From Thermacetogenium sp. UBA5472 (GTDB lineage: Bacteria; Bacillota; DSM-12270; Thermacetogeniales; Thermacetogeniaceae), in NCBI GenBank assembly GCA_002426495.1, contig DIQC01000075.1, positions 1-6,979 on the forward strand: DNA of 6,979 nucleotides, written 5' to 3'. The first letter of the stretch is position 1. Every line of letters starts with the position of its first letter. Position numbers and translations under genes: made by a program. The notes under the pieces are model-generated. The model worked only from the letters and a program-made list of their open reading frames with translations. It had not been told where the DNA came from and ran no database searches. Below, in pieces: positions 1 to 5,679 of the stretch.

Positions 1-1
1 A

Positions 2-145
2 GAGGGGAGAGCGGAAGTTGCTAAAACAGCGTTGGCTGCCGGAGTCAGGCTGGAGACGATCTCTCAGATCACCGGCTTGGACCAGGAAACTATTCTCAAG
101 CTGAAAGAAAAGCAGGAACACGATAATCTAAACAATAAAGAATAA
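2..145 (+). CDS. Rpn/PD-(D/E)XK family transposase-nuclease, C-terminal fragment (5' end outside window)
   Basis: The second forward frame is open from the window edge to a TAA at 143-145 and gives 47 residues. The visible part has the usual C-terminal tail of the Rpn (recombination-promoting nuclease, 'PD-(D/E)XK nuclease family transposase') proteins: a segment like GRAEVAKTALAAGVRLETIS, then ITGLDQETILKLKEK, a small helix-turn-helix-like module ending in a charged, Lys-rich tail. The nuclease domain would lie to the left of the window and cannot be checked. Family members are typically mobile or multicopy and act on DNA. The gene converges on the membrane-protein cluster at 157-1388, with only 11 bp between the stop codons. 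The call rests on a short tail, so family assignment is moderately confident and activity is unknown. Confidence 0.62.
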   Translation, partial: EGRAEVAKTALAAGVRLETISQITGLDQETILKLKEKQEHDNLNNKE

Positions 146-156
146 CGGCAATATAT

Positions 157-396
157 TTAGTGGATCATAAAAACGTGGTTGCAGTTCGGGCACATATAGG
201 CAATGTTTTGTGCATGCCATCTAATTTTTAAGAAAAATAACCCCATATTACTTAACAGCAACCAAACAAGAAAACCGATGGGCCAGCGGCTATTAATAGC
301 GAACATTAAAGACCATTGGGGGTAAAGGCGAAATTGCACATAGGCTAAAATTAGCATAATGACGGGGAGAGAGGCGACACCCACGATCAAAATCAC
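157..396 (-). CDS. Small two-TM membrane protein with a shortened C-terminal zinc ribbon
   Basis: This 79-residue protein starts at GTG (394-396). The start overlaps the TGA stop of the upstream DUF1648 gene in a GTGA junction, and an AGGAG lies 9-10 bp upstream, so the two are translationally coupled. Two hydrophobic segments are seen at about residues 3-21 and 38-57, followed by a cytosolic end with CPNC (C69, C72). As I recall related Firmicutes proteins found with SdpI/DUF1648 genes, this CPxC pair starts a longer zinc ribbon with a second CxxC. Here the protein stops seven residues after C72, so the second metal-binding pair is missing. The Rpn gene lies directly beyond the stop, which suggests the 3' end was lost in an insertion or rearrangement. 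Function is not known; a role with the two upstream membrane proteins is inferred from the coupling. Confidence 0.6.
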   Translation of the reverse strand: MILIVGVASLPVIMLILAYVQFRLYPQWSLMFAINSRWPIGFLVWLLLSNMGLFFLKIRWHAQNIAYMCPNCNHVFMIH

Positions 397-908
397 ATTT
401 TGTTACTCCTGCTTATAATAATGATTCTTATAGCTGTCACTAAGCTAGCAACCACAATTAGGAATATAAGAACAAAACTTAACCATCCCAAGCCAATTGC
501 CCTACCAAGAGCAACTTTAGTACTGCCATAAGTTAAATATGTTAGAGCAACCACTATCGTCGCCTTAACAAAGAAAATTCCTTGGATGGTTACCCGTTGC
601 AACATATCCGTCCCATCCATTGGCTTACATTGCCGAGTCTCGTGAACAAACTGCCGTAATGTCAACCCCGAAAACATGATATACGAAATGATGTTAAACA
701 CTGGTAATGATAATACATAACCCCAACTCTTGGTGCTCCAAGAATCCGGAATTCCATTTAATCCGAAGTTGGTTGGTATCTGGGCCGGCATTAAAGCATA
801 ATGCGTACTTGAATACCAAAAGGCAAAGATCATTAAAAGTAATAGTGGAAATTCCAAAACTATCAGATAATACCTGTTTACTCGTTTCAAACTTTTTCGT
901 AAATCCAT
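393..908 (-). CDS. DUF1648 domain membrane protein
   Basis: This is a 171-residue integral membrane protein. The ATG at 906-908 is chosen because AGAGG sits 9 bp upstream; the frame stays open to a TTG at 962, but that start has no comparable site. The DUF1648 signature is at about residues 39-60: a hydrophobic helix, then LMPAQIPTNFGLNGIPDSW, the conserved 'P..IP.HF...G.PD.W' loop. Likely TM segments are 14-32, 62-82, 109-127 and 138-163. DUF1648 is the N-terminal part of many SdpI-type proteins, which in Bacillus subtilis give immunity to the SdpC toxin. Here the SdpI part is on a separate gene upstream (1050-1388), so the pair may be a split version. It is coupled to the downstream gene by a 4-bp overlap. 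Immunity or envelope-stress function is an inference only. Confidence 0.75.
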   Translation of the reverse strand: MDLRKSLKRVNRYYLIVLEFPLLLLMIFAFWYSSTHYALMPAQIPTNFGLNGIPDSWSTKSWGYVLSLPVFNIISYIMFSGLTLRQFVHETRQCKPMDGTDMLQRVTIQGIFFVKATIVVALTYLTYGSTKVALGRAIGLGWLSFVLIFLIVVASLVTAIRIIIISRSNKM

Positions 909-1049
909 ATGCGCATACCTCTTGTAGTAGAAGCAATTCTGTTCCCTTTTATAAGCAATCAACGCTTTCTAGCTCAACAAACTTTTTATTATGTCCGGCG
1001 TACAGGTTGTTTTCACCAAAAACTGTTTAGTATAAAATTGGATTGCCTC

Positions 1050-1388
1050 TTAAAGCTTTTTGGCAAAAATGAATATTTCAATGACCGGTGGTATTAAAAT
1101 AATGGCTGGTGCTAAAGCAAATATTTCATATAAAACTGGATTTTTATCGATAGTTATAAAATAATTTGATATGCCGATACATATTAGAATGATTGACCAA
1201 AACAATAATCTCTTACCAAAGAAATTATTGAGCTTATACCAGTTTTCTTCTGATTCATAGGCCTTTTTTATTCTTACACCATAAAAACGATTCATTGTTA
1301 CCCAATTCTTGACTAACGGAATGCTCACTGCTAAAAACAATACCCCGACAAGCGTATTAGATACGAATAATAATGGAATCCCATTCAC
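1050..1388 (-). CDS. SdpI-family membrane protein, half-length
   Basis: The 112-residue protein begins with GTG at 1386-1388, preceded by AGAGGTGAG about 10 bp upstream. TM segments are likely at residues 6-25, 62-80 and 86-109. Between the first two lies the SdpI family signature, a cytosolic loop reading NRFYGVRIKKAYESEENWYK followed by LNNFFGKRL (about 33-61), matching the family pattern 'N...G.R...a..seE.W...N...G'. B. subtilis SdpI is about twice this length and both protects against the SdpC toxin and sequesters the SdpR repressor. This short form contains only the C-terminal SdpI repeat, with the DUF1648 part encoded next door. No ArsR-type SdpR gene is visible nearby. It is the first gene of the minus-strand cluster; I see no convincing promoter upstream. 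The 141-bp gap to the next gene (909-1049) holds no recognisable gene. Confidence 0.7.
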   Translation of the reverse strand: MNGIPLLFVSNTLVGVLFLAVSIPLVKNWVTMNRFYGVRIKKAYESEENWYKLNNFFGKRLLFWSIILICIGISNYFITIDKNPVLYEIFALAPAIILIPPVIEIFIFAKKL

Positions 1389-1755
1389 TTTATACTCACC
1401 TCTCGTATCTCTTTTCTCTTTCCTATTCCCTTAACTTGTTTAATTCAACATATAATCCCATAACCCTGCCCATATGTTATTATTTATCTATTATTGGCTG
1501 CTATTTACCATTAACAATCTGAGAATGGATAATACAGGCAACTGTTGCCGGCCTAGTTGTGTGTTTCGAAAATTTGATTATTGTGATCACATCAAGCACA
1601 TGAAAGCACTCTTTCTTGCATGCCGGGAGGGGTTGCTAATATAAGGATTGTGGCTACTATAAGATCTAAATAAGCAATTAACTAAGTTTATTAGTTGTGG
1701 TTTTTTCCCACTTCGTTTTTCCTCATATGTCATCCTGCCGGCACATATAAAAGAA

Positions 1756-1784
1756 TTGACATGTCTTTAGCTGTGCGATAAATT
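1756..1784 (+). promoter_or_regulatory. Sigma-A-type promoter of the zur-znu operon
   Basis: A perfect -35 TTGACA is at 1756-1761. It is separated by 17 bp from a -10 TAAATT (1779-1784, 4/6 to consensus), placing transcription start near 1791, about 40 bp before the zur ATG. The operator at 1801-1815 lies just downstream of the start point, suitable for repression. Confidence 0.65.
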
Positions 1785-1800
1785 AATAATGAATACTTCT

Positions 1801-1815
1801 TACGAATGATTCTTA
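1801..1815. promoter_or_regulatory. Putative Zur (Fur-family) operator, 7-1-7 inverted repeat
   Basis: TACGAATGATTCTTA is centred on G1808. Six of the seven symmetric pairs are complementary (core GAAT-G-ATTC), the geometry of Fur/Zur/PerR boxes. A weaker overlapping copy (AATGAATACTTCTTA, centred on 1795) lies 13 bp upstream and covers the predicted transcription start. The position between the -10 and the Shine-Dalgarno, in front of a Fur-family gene followed by znu genes, supports zinc-dependent autorepression. The outer bases differ from the B. subtilis Zur box as I remember it, so binding by Zur is inferred from context. Confidence 0.55.
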
Positions 1816-1831
1816 TTTAGGAGGCATACCC

Positions 1832-2275
1832 ATGGTAATGGGAGAAGAGGAACTCATCGGGCAGCTAAAAATGATGGGAATCAGGTTGACACCTCAGAGG
1901 CAGGAAATCATCATGTTGCTGTTAAAAAGGGCTGAGGCAGGTGGTCCGCCGCTCAGTGCTGATGAAATTATGCAGCATGTTAGGATGCGGTACCCTTCTA
2001 TTAGCTTAGACACGGTTTATCGTTCATTGGCTACTTTTACAAGAGAAGGGCTTGTCAGAGAACTGCAGTTTAGAGATCACTCGCGGCGATTTGAATTGGT
2101 CCATGAAGATGACCACCATCACCATTTTGTTTGTATTGGCTGTGGGTATATCATGAGGATACCGTACTGCCCTGTAGATTGTTTGAAGCGGGCCAAAGAG
2201 TGTTATCCAGAATATGAAATTGAGGATCATTCTTTTACGGTATATGGTTATTGCCCTGAGTGCAAGGATGATTAA
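1832..2275 (+). CDS. zur: Fur-family transcriptional regulator, probably zinc sensor Zur
   Basis: This 147-residue, full-length Fur-family repressor would be a cytosolic dimer. The ATG at 1832 has AGGAGG (1819-1824) 7 bp upstream. The N-terminal winged helix carries RLTPQRQEII (18-27) and the recognition helix SLDTVYRSLATFTREGLV (about 58-75). The C-terminal dimerisation/metal domain has a His cluster (H91, H95-H98) and two CxxC pairs (C101/C104 and C141/C144) that should hold the structural zinc. Extra cysteines C113, C117 and C124 could add metal ligands or redox sensitivity. Fur, PerR and Zur cannot be told apart by these motifs alone. The zinc-sensor call rests on the gene heading a znuA-znuC-znuB operon, with a Fur-type operator in its own leader. 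With zinc bound, it should repress the operon. Confidence 0.82.
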   Translation: MVMGEEELIGQLKMMGIRLTPQRQEIIMLLLKRAEAGGPPLSADEIMQHVRMRYPSISLDTVYRSLATFTREGLVRELQFRDHSRRFELVHEDDHHHHFVCIGCGYIMRIPYCPVDCLKRAKECYPEYEIEDHSFTVYGYCPECKDD

Positions 2276-2303
2276 TTTAACCAACCGGAGGGAATTAATA
2301 AAA

Positions 2304-3305
2304 ATGCATGATAGTTCAATTGGAAGGTCAGTAAAACAGATTTGCTGGTTGCTGACTTTGGTGCTGATTATTGCTTGTTTTAGCGGCTGTGGACAGGAGA
2401 AAGTCGACAGTGACAGCGTATCTGAGAAAAAGCTTAACATTGTTGCCACAATTTACCCCTTGTTTGAATTTAGCTCTAGAATAACTGGGGACAAGGCGTC
2501 TGTTGTTCAACTTTTGCCTGCGGGGAGTGAACCGCATCATTGGGAACCCTCGCCGACAGATATGAAGCTAATTTATGATGCACAGGTCTTTGTTTATCAT
2601 GGAGCAGATATGGAGCCCTGGGTAGATAAAATTCTTCCTGTACTGCGAGAAAGGGATATAAAGATCATTAAATCCACAGAAAAAGTGGAACTGCTCACCT
2701 TTGAGGAAGAAGAAAGCCTTGGTTTGACAAAATTCCTGGGGTCTAGGAGGGCGGATGGCCACGAGAACCATGGTGGACATGGGAGTTTTGATCCTCATGT
2801 CTGGCTCGATCCGCTGCAAGCAAAAAACATGGTGTCATTTATAGCTGAGGAAATAGCTGAAGCGGATACAGTAAACGCAGATTATTACCGTCAAAATGCC
2901 CAGGAAGTGCTCGGTGAGCTTGATCAGTTACACCAGGAGTACAATGCGGCAGCTTCCGGTTTTCAGAACCGTGATTTTGTTGTATCCCATGCAGCCTTCG
3001 GTTATTTAGCACACCGCTATAAGTTGTGCCAGATTCCTATTTTGGGTTTGACTCCAGAACAGGAACCAGATGCGGCAACCATGGCTAGTGTCATTGATTT
3101 TGTGCGCCGACAAAATGTCGATTTGATTTTCTATGAAGCAATGGTCAGCCCCAAGGTCGCTGAGACCATTGCCCAGGAGACAGGGACAGAGATATTGGAG
3201 CTCCATCCCATTGGAGCCATCACAGAGGAAGAGAGGGGAGAGGGTGTAGGCTACTTTAATCTAATGCGCCACAATTTGATAAACCTAAAAAAAGCACTTG
3301 AATGA
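2304..3305 (+). CDS. znuA: Zinc ABC transporter substrate-binding lipoprotein ZnuA
   Basis: The 333-residue product captures Zn(II) outside the membrane and hands it to the ZnuB permease. I chose the ATG at 2304-2306: GGAGGG lies 11 bp upstream and it gives a proper lipoprotein signal, with Lys-containing N-region, hydrophobic stretch 14-27 and lipobox FSGC with lipidated C29. In-frame ATGs upstream lie inside or across the zur 3' end and lack this. Family motifs include NIVATIYPLFEF (45-56), SEPHHWEPSP (75-84, ligand H78 or H79), a short His-rich loop (H153, H156, H159), DPHVWLDP (163-170, H165) and VSHAAFGYLA (227-236, H229). In ELHPIGAI the final acidic ligand position of classical ZnuA appears as His (H301). 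Manganese binding is the usual alternative in this cluster A-I family; the His-loop and the Zur-like neighbour favour zinc. The gene follows zur by 28 bp. Confidence 0.9.
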   Translation: MHDSSIGRSVKQICWLLTLVLIIACFSGCGQEKVDSDSVSEKKLNIVATIYPLFEFSSRITGDKASVVQLLPAGSEPHHWEPSPTDMKLIYDAQVFVYHGADMEPWVDKILPVLRERDIKIIKSTEKVELLTFEEEESLGLTKFLGSRRADGHENHGGHGSFDPHVWLDPLQAKNMVSFIAEEIAEADTVNADYYRQNAQEVLGELDQLHQEYNAAASGFQNRDFVVSHAAFGYLAHRYKLCQIPILGLTPEQEPDAATMASVIDFVRRQNVDLIFYEAMVSPKVAETIAQETGTEILELHPIGAITEEERGEGVGYFNLMRHNLINLKKALE

Positions 3306-3315
3306 GGGTGAGAAT

Positions 3316-4056
3316 ATGAAAGTTCTTCAATTGCAGAATATATACTTTACATACAGTGACAGATTGATTTTAGAAGATATTGATTTAACGGTGGAAAACG
3401 GAGAGATTCTGGCTCTCATCGGACCAAATGGTTCAGGGAAAACCACACTGGTGAAGTTGATGCTTGGACTGCTGAAACTTACACAGGGTGAAATACTGCT
3501 TTTTGGAACCAGTGTTGATCAGTTTAAAGAGTGGCACCGTGTGGGCTATGTCCCCCAACGAGCAGAGATTAACGGCAAGTTTCCTGTTACAGCTAGAGAA
3601 GTGGCGGCTACCGGGCGCTTTGGAAGGGTTGGCCTGTGTCACAGAATGGGGCAGGATGACTGGGAAGCTGTTGAGGAAGCATTAGATATGGTAGGGCTTC
3701 TCTCTTTACAGCATCAGCCGATTGTAGAACTATCCGGGGGACAGCAGCAGCGGGTGTTTATTGCCAGGGCTTTGGCAGGTAAGCCAGATATTCTAATCTT
3801 GGATGAACCGCAAGTAGGGCTTGATGACCGGTATATCCACGATTTTTATCAGCTACTGCTGCAACTTAACAAAGAGCAAGGAATAACTGTTTTTATAGTC
3901 TCCCACGATGTGGGTGTCTTAGGGTCATTGGCTAACAGAATTGCCTGCCTTAACAGGAGATTGATCTGTCAGGGTTCTCCCCAGGAAATATTGACAGCAC
4001 ATAATCTCAGCTATATCTACGGAAATGATTATTCTACTGCCGTCAATTTAGGCTAA
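3316..4056 (+). CDS. znuC: Zinc ABC transporter ATP-binding protein ZnuC
   Basis: This 246-residue ATPase sits on the cytosolic face and powers the ZnuA-ZnuB importer as a dimer. All ABC motifs are intact: Walker A GPNGSGKTT (36-44), Q-loop Q81 in YVPQR, signature LSGGQQQR (139-146), Walker B ILILDEP (159-165), D-loop GLD (168-170) and switch histidine H197 in VSHD. The ATG at 3316-3318 is preferred over a TTG at 3298 because AGGG lies 7 bp upstream. It leaves a 10-bp gap after znuA and avoids overlapping its end. Length and motifs are typical of ZnuC/AdcC/ZurA-type ATPases. Zinc rather than manganese is taken from the operon. Regulation is shared with zur. Confidence 0.9.
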   Translation: MKVLQLQNIYFTYSDRLILEDIDLTVENGEILALIGPNGSGKTTLVKLMLGLLKLTQGEILLFGTSVDQFKEWHRVGYVPQRAEINGKFPVTAREVAATGRFGRVGLCHRMGQDDWEAVEEALDMVGLLSLQHQPIVELSGGQQQRVFIARALAGKPDILILDEPQVGLDDRYIHDFYQLLLQLNKEQGITVFIVSHDVGVLGSLANRIACLNRRLICQGSPQEILTAHNLSYIYGNDYSTAVNLG

Positions 4057-4075
4057 TAGGCAAAGGGGAATATAG

Positions 4076-4918
4076 ATGGGAATGCTGCAATACGATTTTA
4101 TGGTGCGTGCTCTGATCGCTGGTTTAGTAATCGGTATCATTTGTCCGGCTCTAGGCAATTTTCTTGTGATTCGTCGCTATGCTTTTATGGCTGATGCCAT
4201 TTCTCATGTTTGTCTGGCAGGGGTTGCCATTGGCCTCTGGTTAGGAGCGGCTTCCTACACACCGTTTCTGGTCATAGTTATTGCTGTCCTGGGTGCGATG
4301 GCAGTGGATTACCTGCGCACACATTCCAGCCTTTCTCCCGACGCTTTGCTGGCCTTGGTCATGAGTGGGGGGCTTGCTCTGGCTGTTATTTTTTTCGGAC
4401 TGGCCAAGGGAGGGGCACTGGATATCACCTCTTACCTTTTTGGCAGTTTAATGACAGTCAACAACAGTGATCTCTGGTTAATAATAGTTGTTGCGGTAAT
4501 TGTTCTGTTGTTCTTAGTCTTGTTGTACAAAGAGCTGTATTTTATCTGCTCTGACGAACAGTCGGCACGTGTCGCCGGGCTTCCTGTTGACCGGCTCAAT
4601 CGTGTCTTTATTTTTCTTGTGGCATTAACGGTTGCAGTGAGTCTGAGAGTTGTAGGCACACTATTGGTGGGAGCGCTGATGGTTATTCCAGTATTGGCCT
4701 CCCTGATTATAGGGCGCAGCTTCAAGCAAGTGTTTTATTACTCATTAGGGCTTGGAGTAATCGCTGCTGTATTAGGGCTGGTCAGCTCCTACCAGTTTGG
4801 GCTGGCTTCAGGGGGCTGCATTGTGCTGGTTGCATTACTCTTCTTTGCCCTGTTTTATATGGTTAAGTGGGTTCGGACATTATTTAAGCAGCACAGTGTG
4901 CTTAAAGATGTTGAGTGA
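4076..4918 (+). CDS. znuB: Zinc ABC transporter permease ZnuB
   Basis: This 280-residue ABC-3 family permease forms the membrane channel for zinc. The ATG at 4076 has AGGGG 7 bp upstream. The protein is strongly hydrophobic, with about eight likely TM helices. Family landmarks are RRYAFMADAISHVCLAGVAI (33-52, matching the family 'RR.slmgDalSHa.L.Gva'), the short cytosolic segment SDEQSARVAGLPV (159-171) that should contact ZnuC, and RVVGTLLVGALMVIPVLAS (191-209). The C-terminus is short and charged. It is the last gene of the operon, 19 bp after znuC, and converges on the small gene at 4955-5206. Nothing looks truncated. Confidence 0.9.
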   Translation: MGMLQYDFMVRALIAGLVIGIICPALGNFLVIRRYAFMADAISHVCLAGVAIGLWLGAASYTPFLVIVIAVLGAMAVDYLRTHSSLSPDALLALVMSGGLALAVIFFGLAKGGALDITSYLFGSLMTVNNSDLWLIIVVAVIVLLFLVLLYKELYFICSDEQSARVAGLPVDRLNRVFIFLVALTVAVSLRVVGTLLVGALMVIPVLASLIIGRSFKQVFYYSLGLGVIAAVLGLVSSYQFGLASGGCIVLVALLFFALFYMVKWVRTLFKQHSVLKDVE

Positions 4919-4942
4919 GTAAAACTGATTCAATGGCCGACC

Positions 4943-4972
4943 AGAAGCTTGCTCTTAGTGCAACTCTTCTTT
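4943..4972. terminator. Weak terminator-like hairpin between convergent genes
   Basis: AGAAG (4943-4947) pairs with CTTCT (4966-4970) and TTGC (4949-4952) with GCAA (4960-4963), around a small internal bulge and a 7-nt loop. It ends in only a three-T tract on the + side. The loop contains the stop codon of the minus-strand gene. It could end znuB transcription, but the stem is imperfect and the U-tract poor. Confidence 0.28.
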
Positions 4973-5206
4973 GCTGCGGGGTGTGGCGATGATTGTGTAT
5001 TTTTGACCGCCGTGGCTGCTGTTATGCCGGAATTCCATCTCTTCTTTTTCTAATACTGCCAAGATCCTATCTGTTTCATGGGCATCTGGAGCTTCTAGAT
5101 TGAGCAGGAGATGGTCCCCTGGTGACAGTTTGGATGTTGCTGCTTTTACGATTTCAATATCTCCGGGGCTGATAGATGGGCCAAGGTCGATGCTAATTTC
5201 CCGCAT
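4955..5206 (-). CDS. Small TusA-like (SirA fold) protein lacking the family cysteine
   Basis: This 83-residue soluble protein starts at ATG 5204-5206 behind a strong GGGGG ribosome binding site 6 bp upstream. The layout resembles TusA: an N-terminal strand (REISIDLG), a loop with SPG where TusA has CPxP, then a helix (DIEIVKAATSKL), then SPGDHLLLNLEAPDAHETD corresponding to 'L..Gd.l.v..ddp.a..Di', a second helix (RILAVLEKEEMEF), and GGQKYTIIATP as the last strand. There is no cysteine anywhere in the protein, so it cannot be a standard persulfide carrier. It faces znuB tail to tail and is divergent from the FmdE-family gene. Role unknown. The resemblance is read by eye, so family membership is moderate, but the strong start signal supports a real gene. 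Confidence 0.6.
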   Translation of the reverse strand: MREISIDLGPSISPGDIEIVKAATSKLSPGDHLLLNLEAPDAHETDRILAVLEKEEMEFRHNSSHGGQKYTIIATPRSKEELH

Positions 5207-5376
5207 GTTGTTCCCCCTATACGTAGTTTACTTTAGAAATATTATCTGCTGCAGTGCCTTTATTATTCTTCTGATAGATTAATGATTTTCAGATTGTTTT
5301 TTGAAAAGGTTTTGTGGGTGGAGAATGGATTTAATTGTGTTATTGGGACGATGGCAAGATGAGCTGAAATACATGA

Positions 5377-5470
5377 ATGTGGAAGGTATGCCAGAGGGTT
5401 GTTTCCAGTAGGAGGGGAAGTTGAAGTTTAGGATGAGGTGTTTTCTCTTATTTGGCAATACCTTCCACAT
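5377..5470. repeat. 94-bp inverted-repeat (MITE- or hairpin-like) element
   Basis: The left arm ATGTGGAAGGTATGCCA (5377-5393) is the reverse complement of the right arm TGGCAATACCTTCCACAT (5453-5470) apart from one extra base. The arms enclose about 59 bp of purine-rich DNA. A 17-bp near-perfect match is far beyond chance in this span. It could be a miniature transposable element, a REP-type unit, or a long-range RNA/DNA hairpin. The flanks share TGA (5374-5376 and 5472-5474), which is too short to prove a target duplication. Confidence 0.6.
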
Positions 5471-5480
5471 GTGATATATT
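5452..5480 (+). promoter_or_regulatory. Promoter toward the FmdE-family gene, -35 at the edge of the inverted repeat
   Basis: TTGGCA (5452-5457, 5/6) and TATATT (5475-5480, 5/6) are separated by exactly 17 bp, predicting a start near 5487 and a leader of about 190 nt. The -35 lies in the right arm of the inverted repeat and the -10 in the flanking DNA. Confidence 0.55.
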
Positions 5481-5512
5481 ATACGTAGTGGTGGATAAAT
5501 TGTGCAGGTAAA

Positions 5513-5527
5513 TAATAATTATTATCA
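5513..5527. promoter_or_regulatory. Near-consensus Fur box
   Basis: TAATAATTATTATCA matches the 7-1-7 Fur consensus TGATAATnATTATCA at 13 of 14 defined positions. It lies about 25-40 bp downstream of the predicted start from the 5452-5480 promoter. It also overlaps a weaker -10-like TATCAA (5523-5528) of a possible second promoter (TTGTGC at 5500-5505). Iron-responsive repression of the FmdE-family gene is the likely effect. AT-rich sequence makes partial matches more frequent, but this one is close to perfect. Confidence 0.6.
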
Positions 5528-5679
5528 AATTATGTTATGGATTTTTTCTGTGGGAGAGGATATTGAGAATATAAGTAGAATACATAATACAATGAGAATG
5601 ACACCATGGAGGTGTTCTTTCCTTCTGGATGAAGGGGTGATACTCTATGGTGTATTTTTGTATAGGGGGTAATTGAATT

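Larger units (their letters stand above)
1389..1831. other. Intergenic region between the divergent SdpI and zur clusters
   Basis: This stretch of about 440 bp has no credible gene on either strand. Its right end holds the zur promoter and operator. Elsewhere it carries two short perfect palindromes, GGCAACTGTTGCC at 1537-1549 and TGTGATCACA at 1582-1591, and a weak AT-rich hairpin (AACTAA...TTAGTT, about 1680-1696) followed by a T-run. No divergent promoter toward the SdpI gene could be recognised with confidence, and no repressor gene is present. Confidence 0.6.
5207..5679. other. Divergent regulatory region upstream of the FmdE-family gene
   Basis: This 473-bp region between two divergent genes contains no convincing gene. 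It holds a 94-bp inverted-repeat element (5377-5470), a promoter at its right edge (5452-5480), a near-consensus Fur box (5513-5527) and two small hairpins before the ribosome binding site (AGGGGG, 5664-5669) of the FmdE-family gene. TATACGTAGT occurs twice, at 5218-5227 and 5480-5489. No clear promoter for the minus-strand TusA-like gene was recognised. Confidence 0.6.

Noticed and set aside
1680..1706. AACTAA...TTAGTT hairpin followed by a T-run as a terminator
   Set aside because: The stem is only six A/T-rich pairs, and no + strand gene lies upstream to be terminated.
2214..2303. Longer N-terminus for ZnuA starting inside zur
   Set aside because: It would place 30 residues before a good lipoprotein signal peptide, and the start at 2304 has a clear GGAGGG site.
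2024..2449. Long minus-strand open frame (141 codons) antisense to zur and znuA
   Set aside because: It is a shadow of two well-supported genes and its translation has no family features.
5279..5470. 63-residue minus-strand open frame through the inverted-repeat element
   Set aside because: It begins within the right arm of the repeat, has no ribosome binding site I could see, and its composition fits no family I recognise. It is better explained as a by-product of the repeat.
5592..5672. 26-codon upstream frame (MRMTPWRCSF...) ending 7 bp before the FmdE-family start
   Set aside because: There is no Shine-Dalgarno before either ATG, and the sequence is better explained by the two hairpins. 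A leader peptide cannot be excluded.
5530..5679. Possible molybdenum/tungsten cofactor riboswitch before the FmdE-family gene
   Set aside because: The hairpins are too short and the conserved elements I remember for the moco motif are not recognisable.
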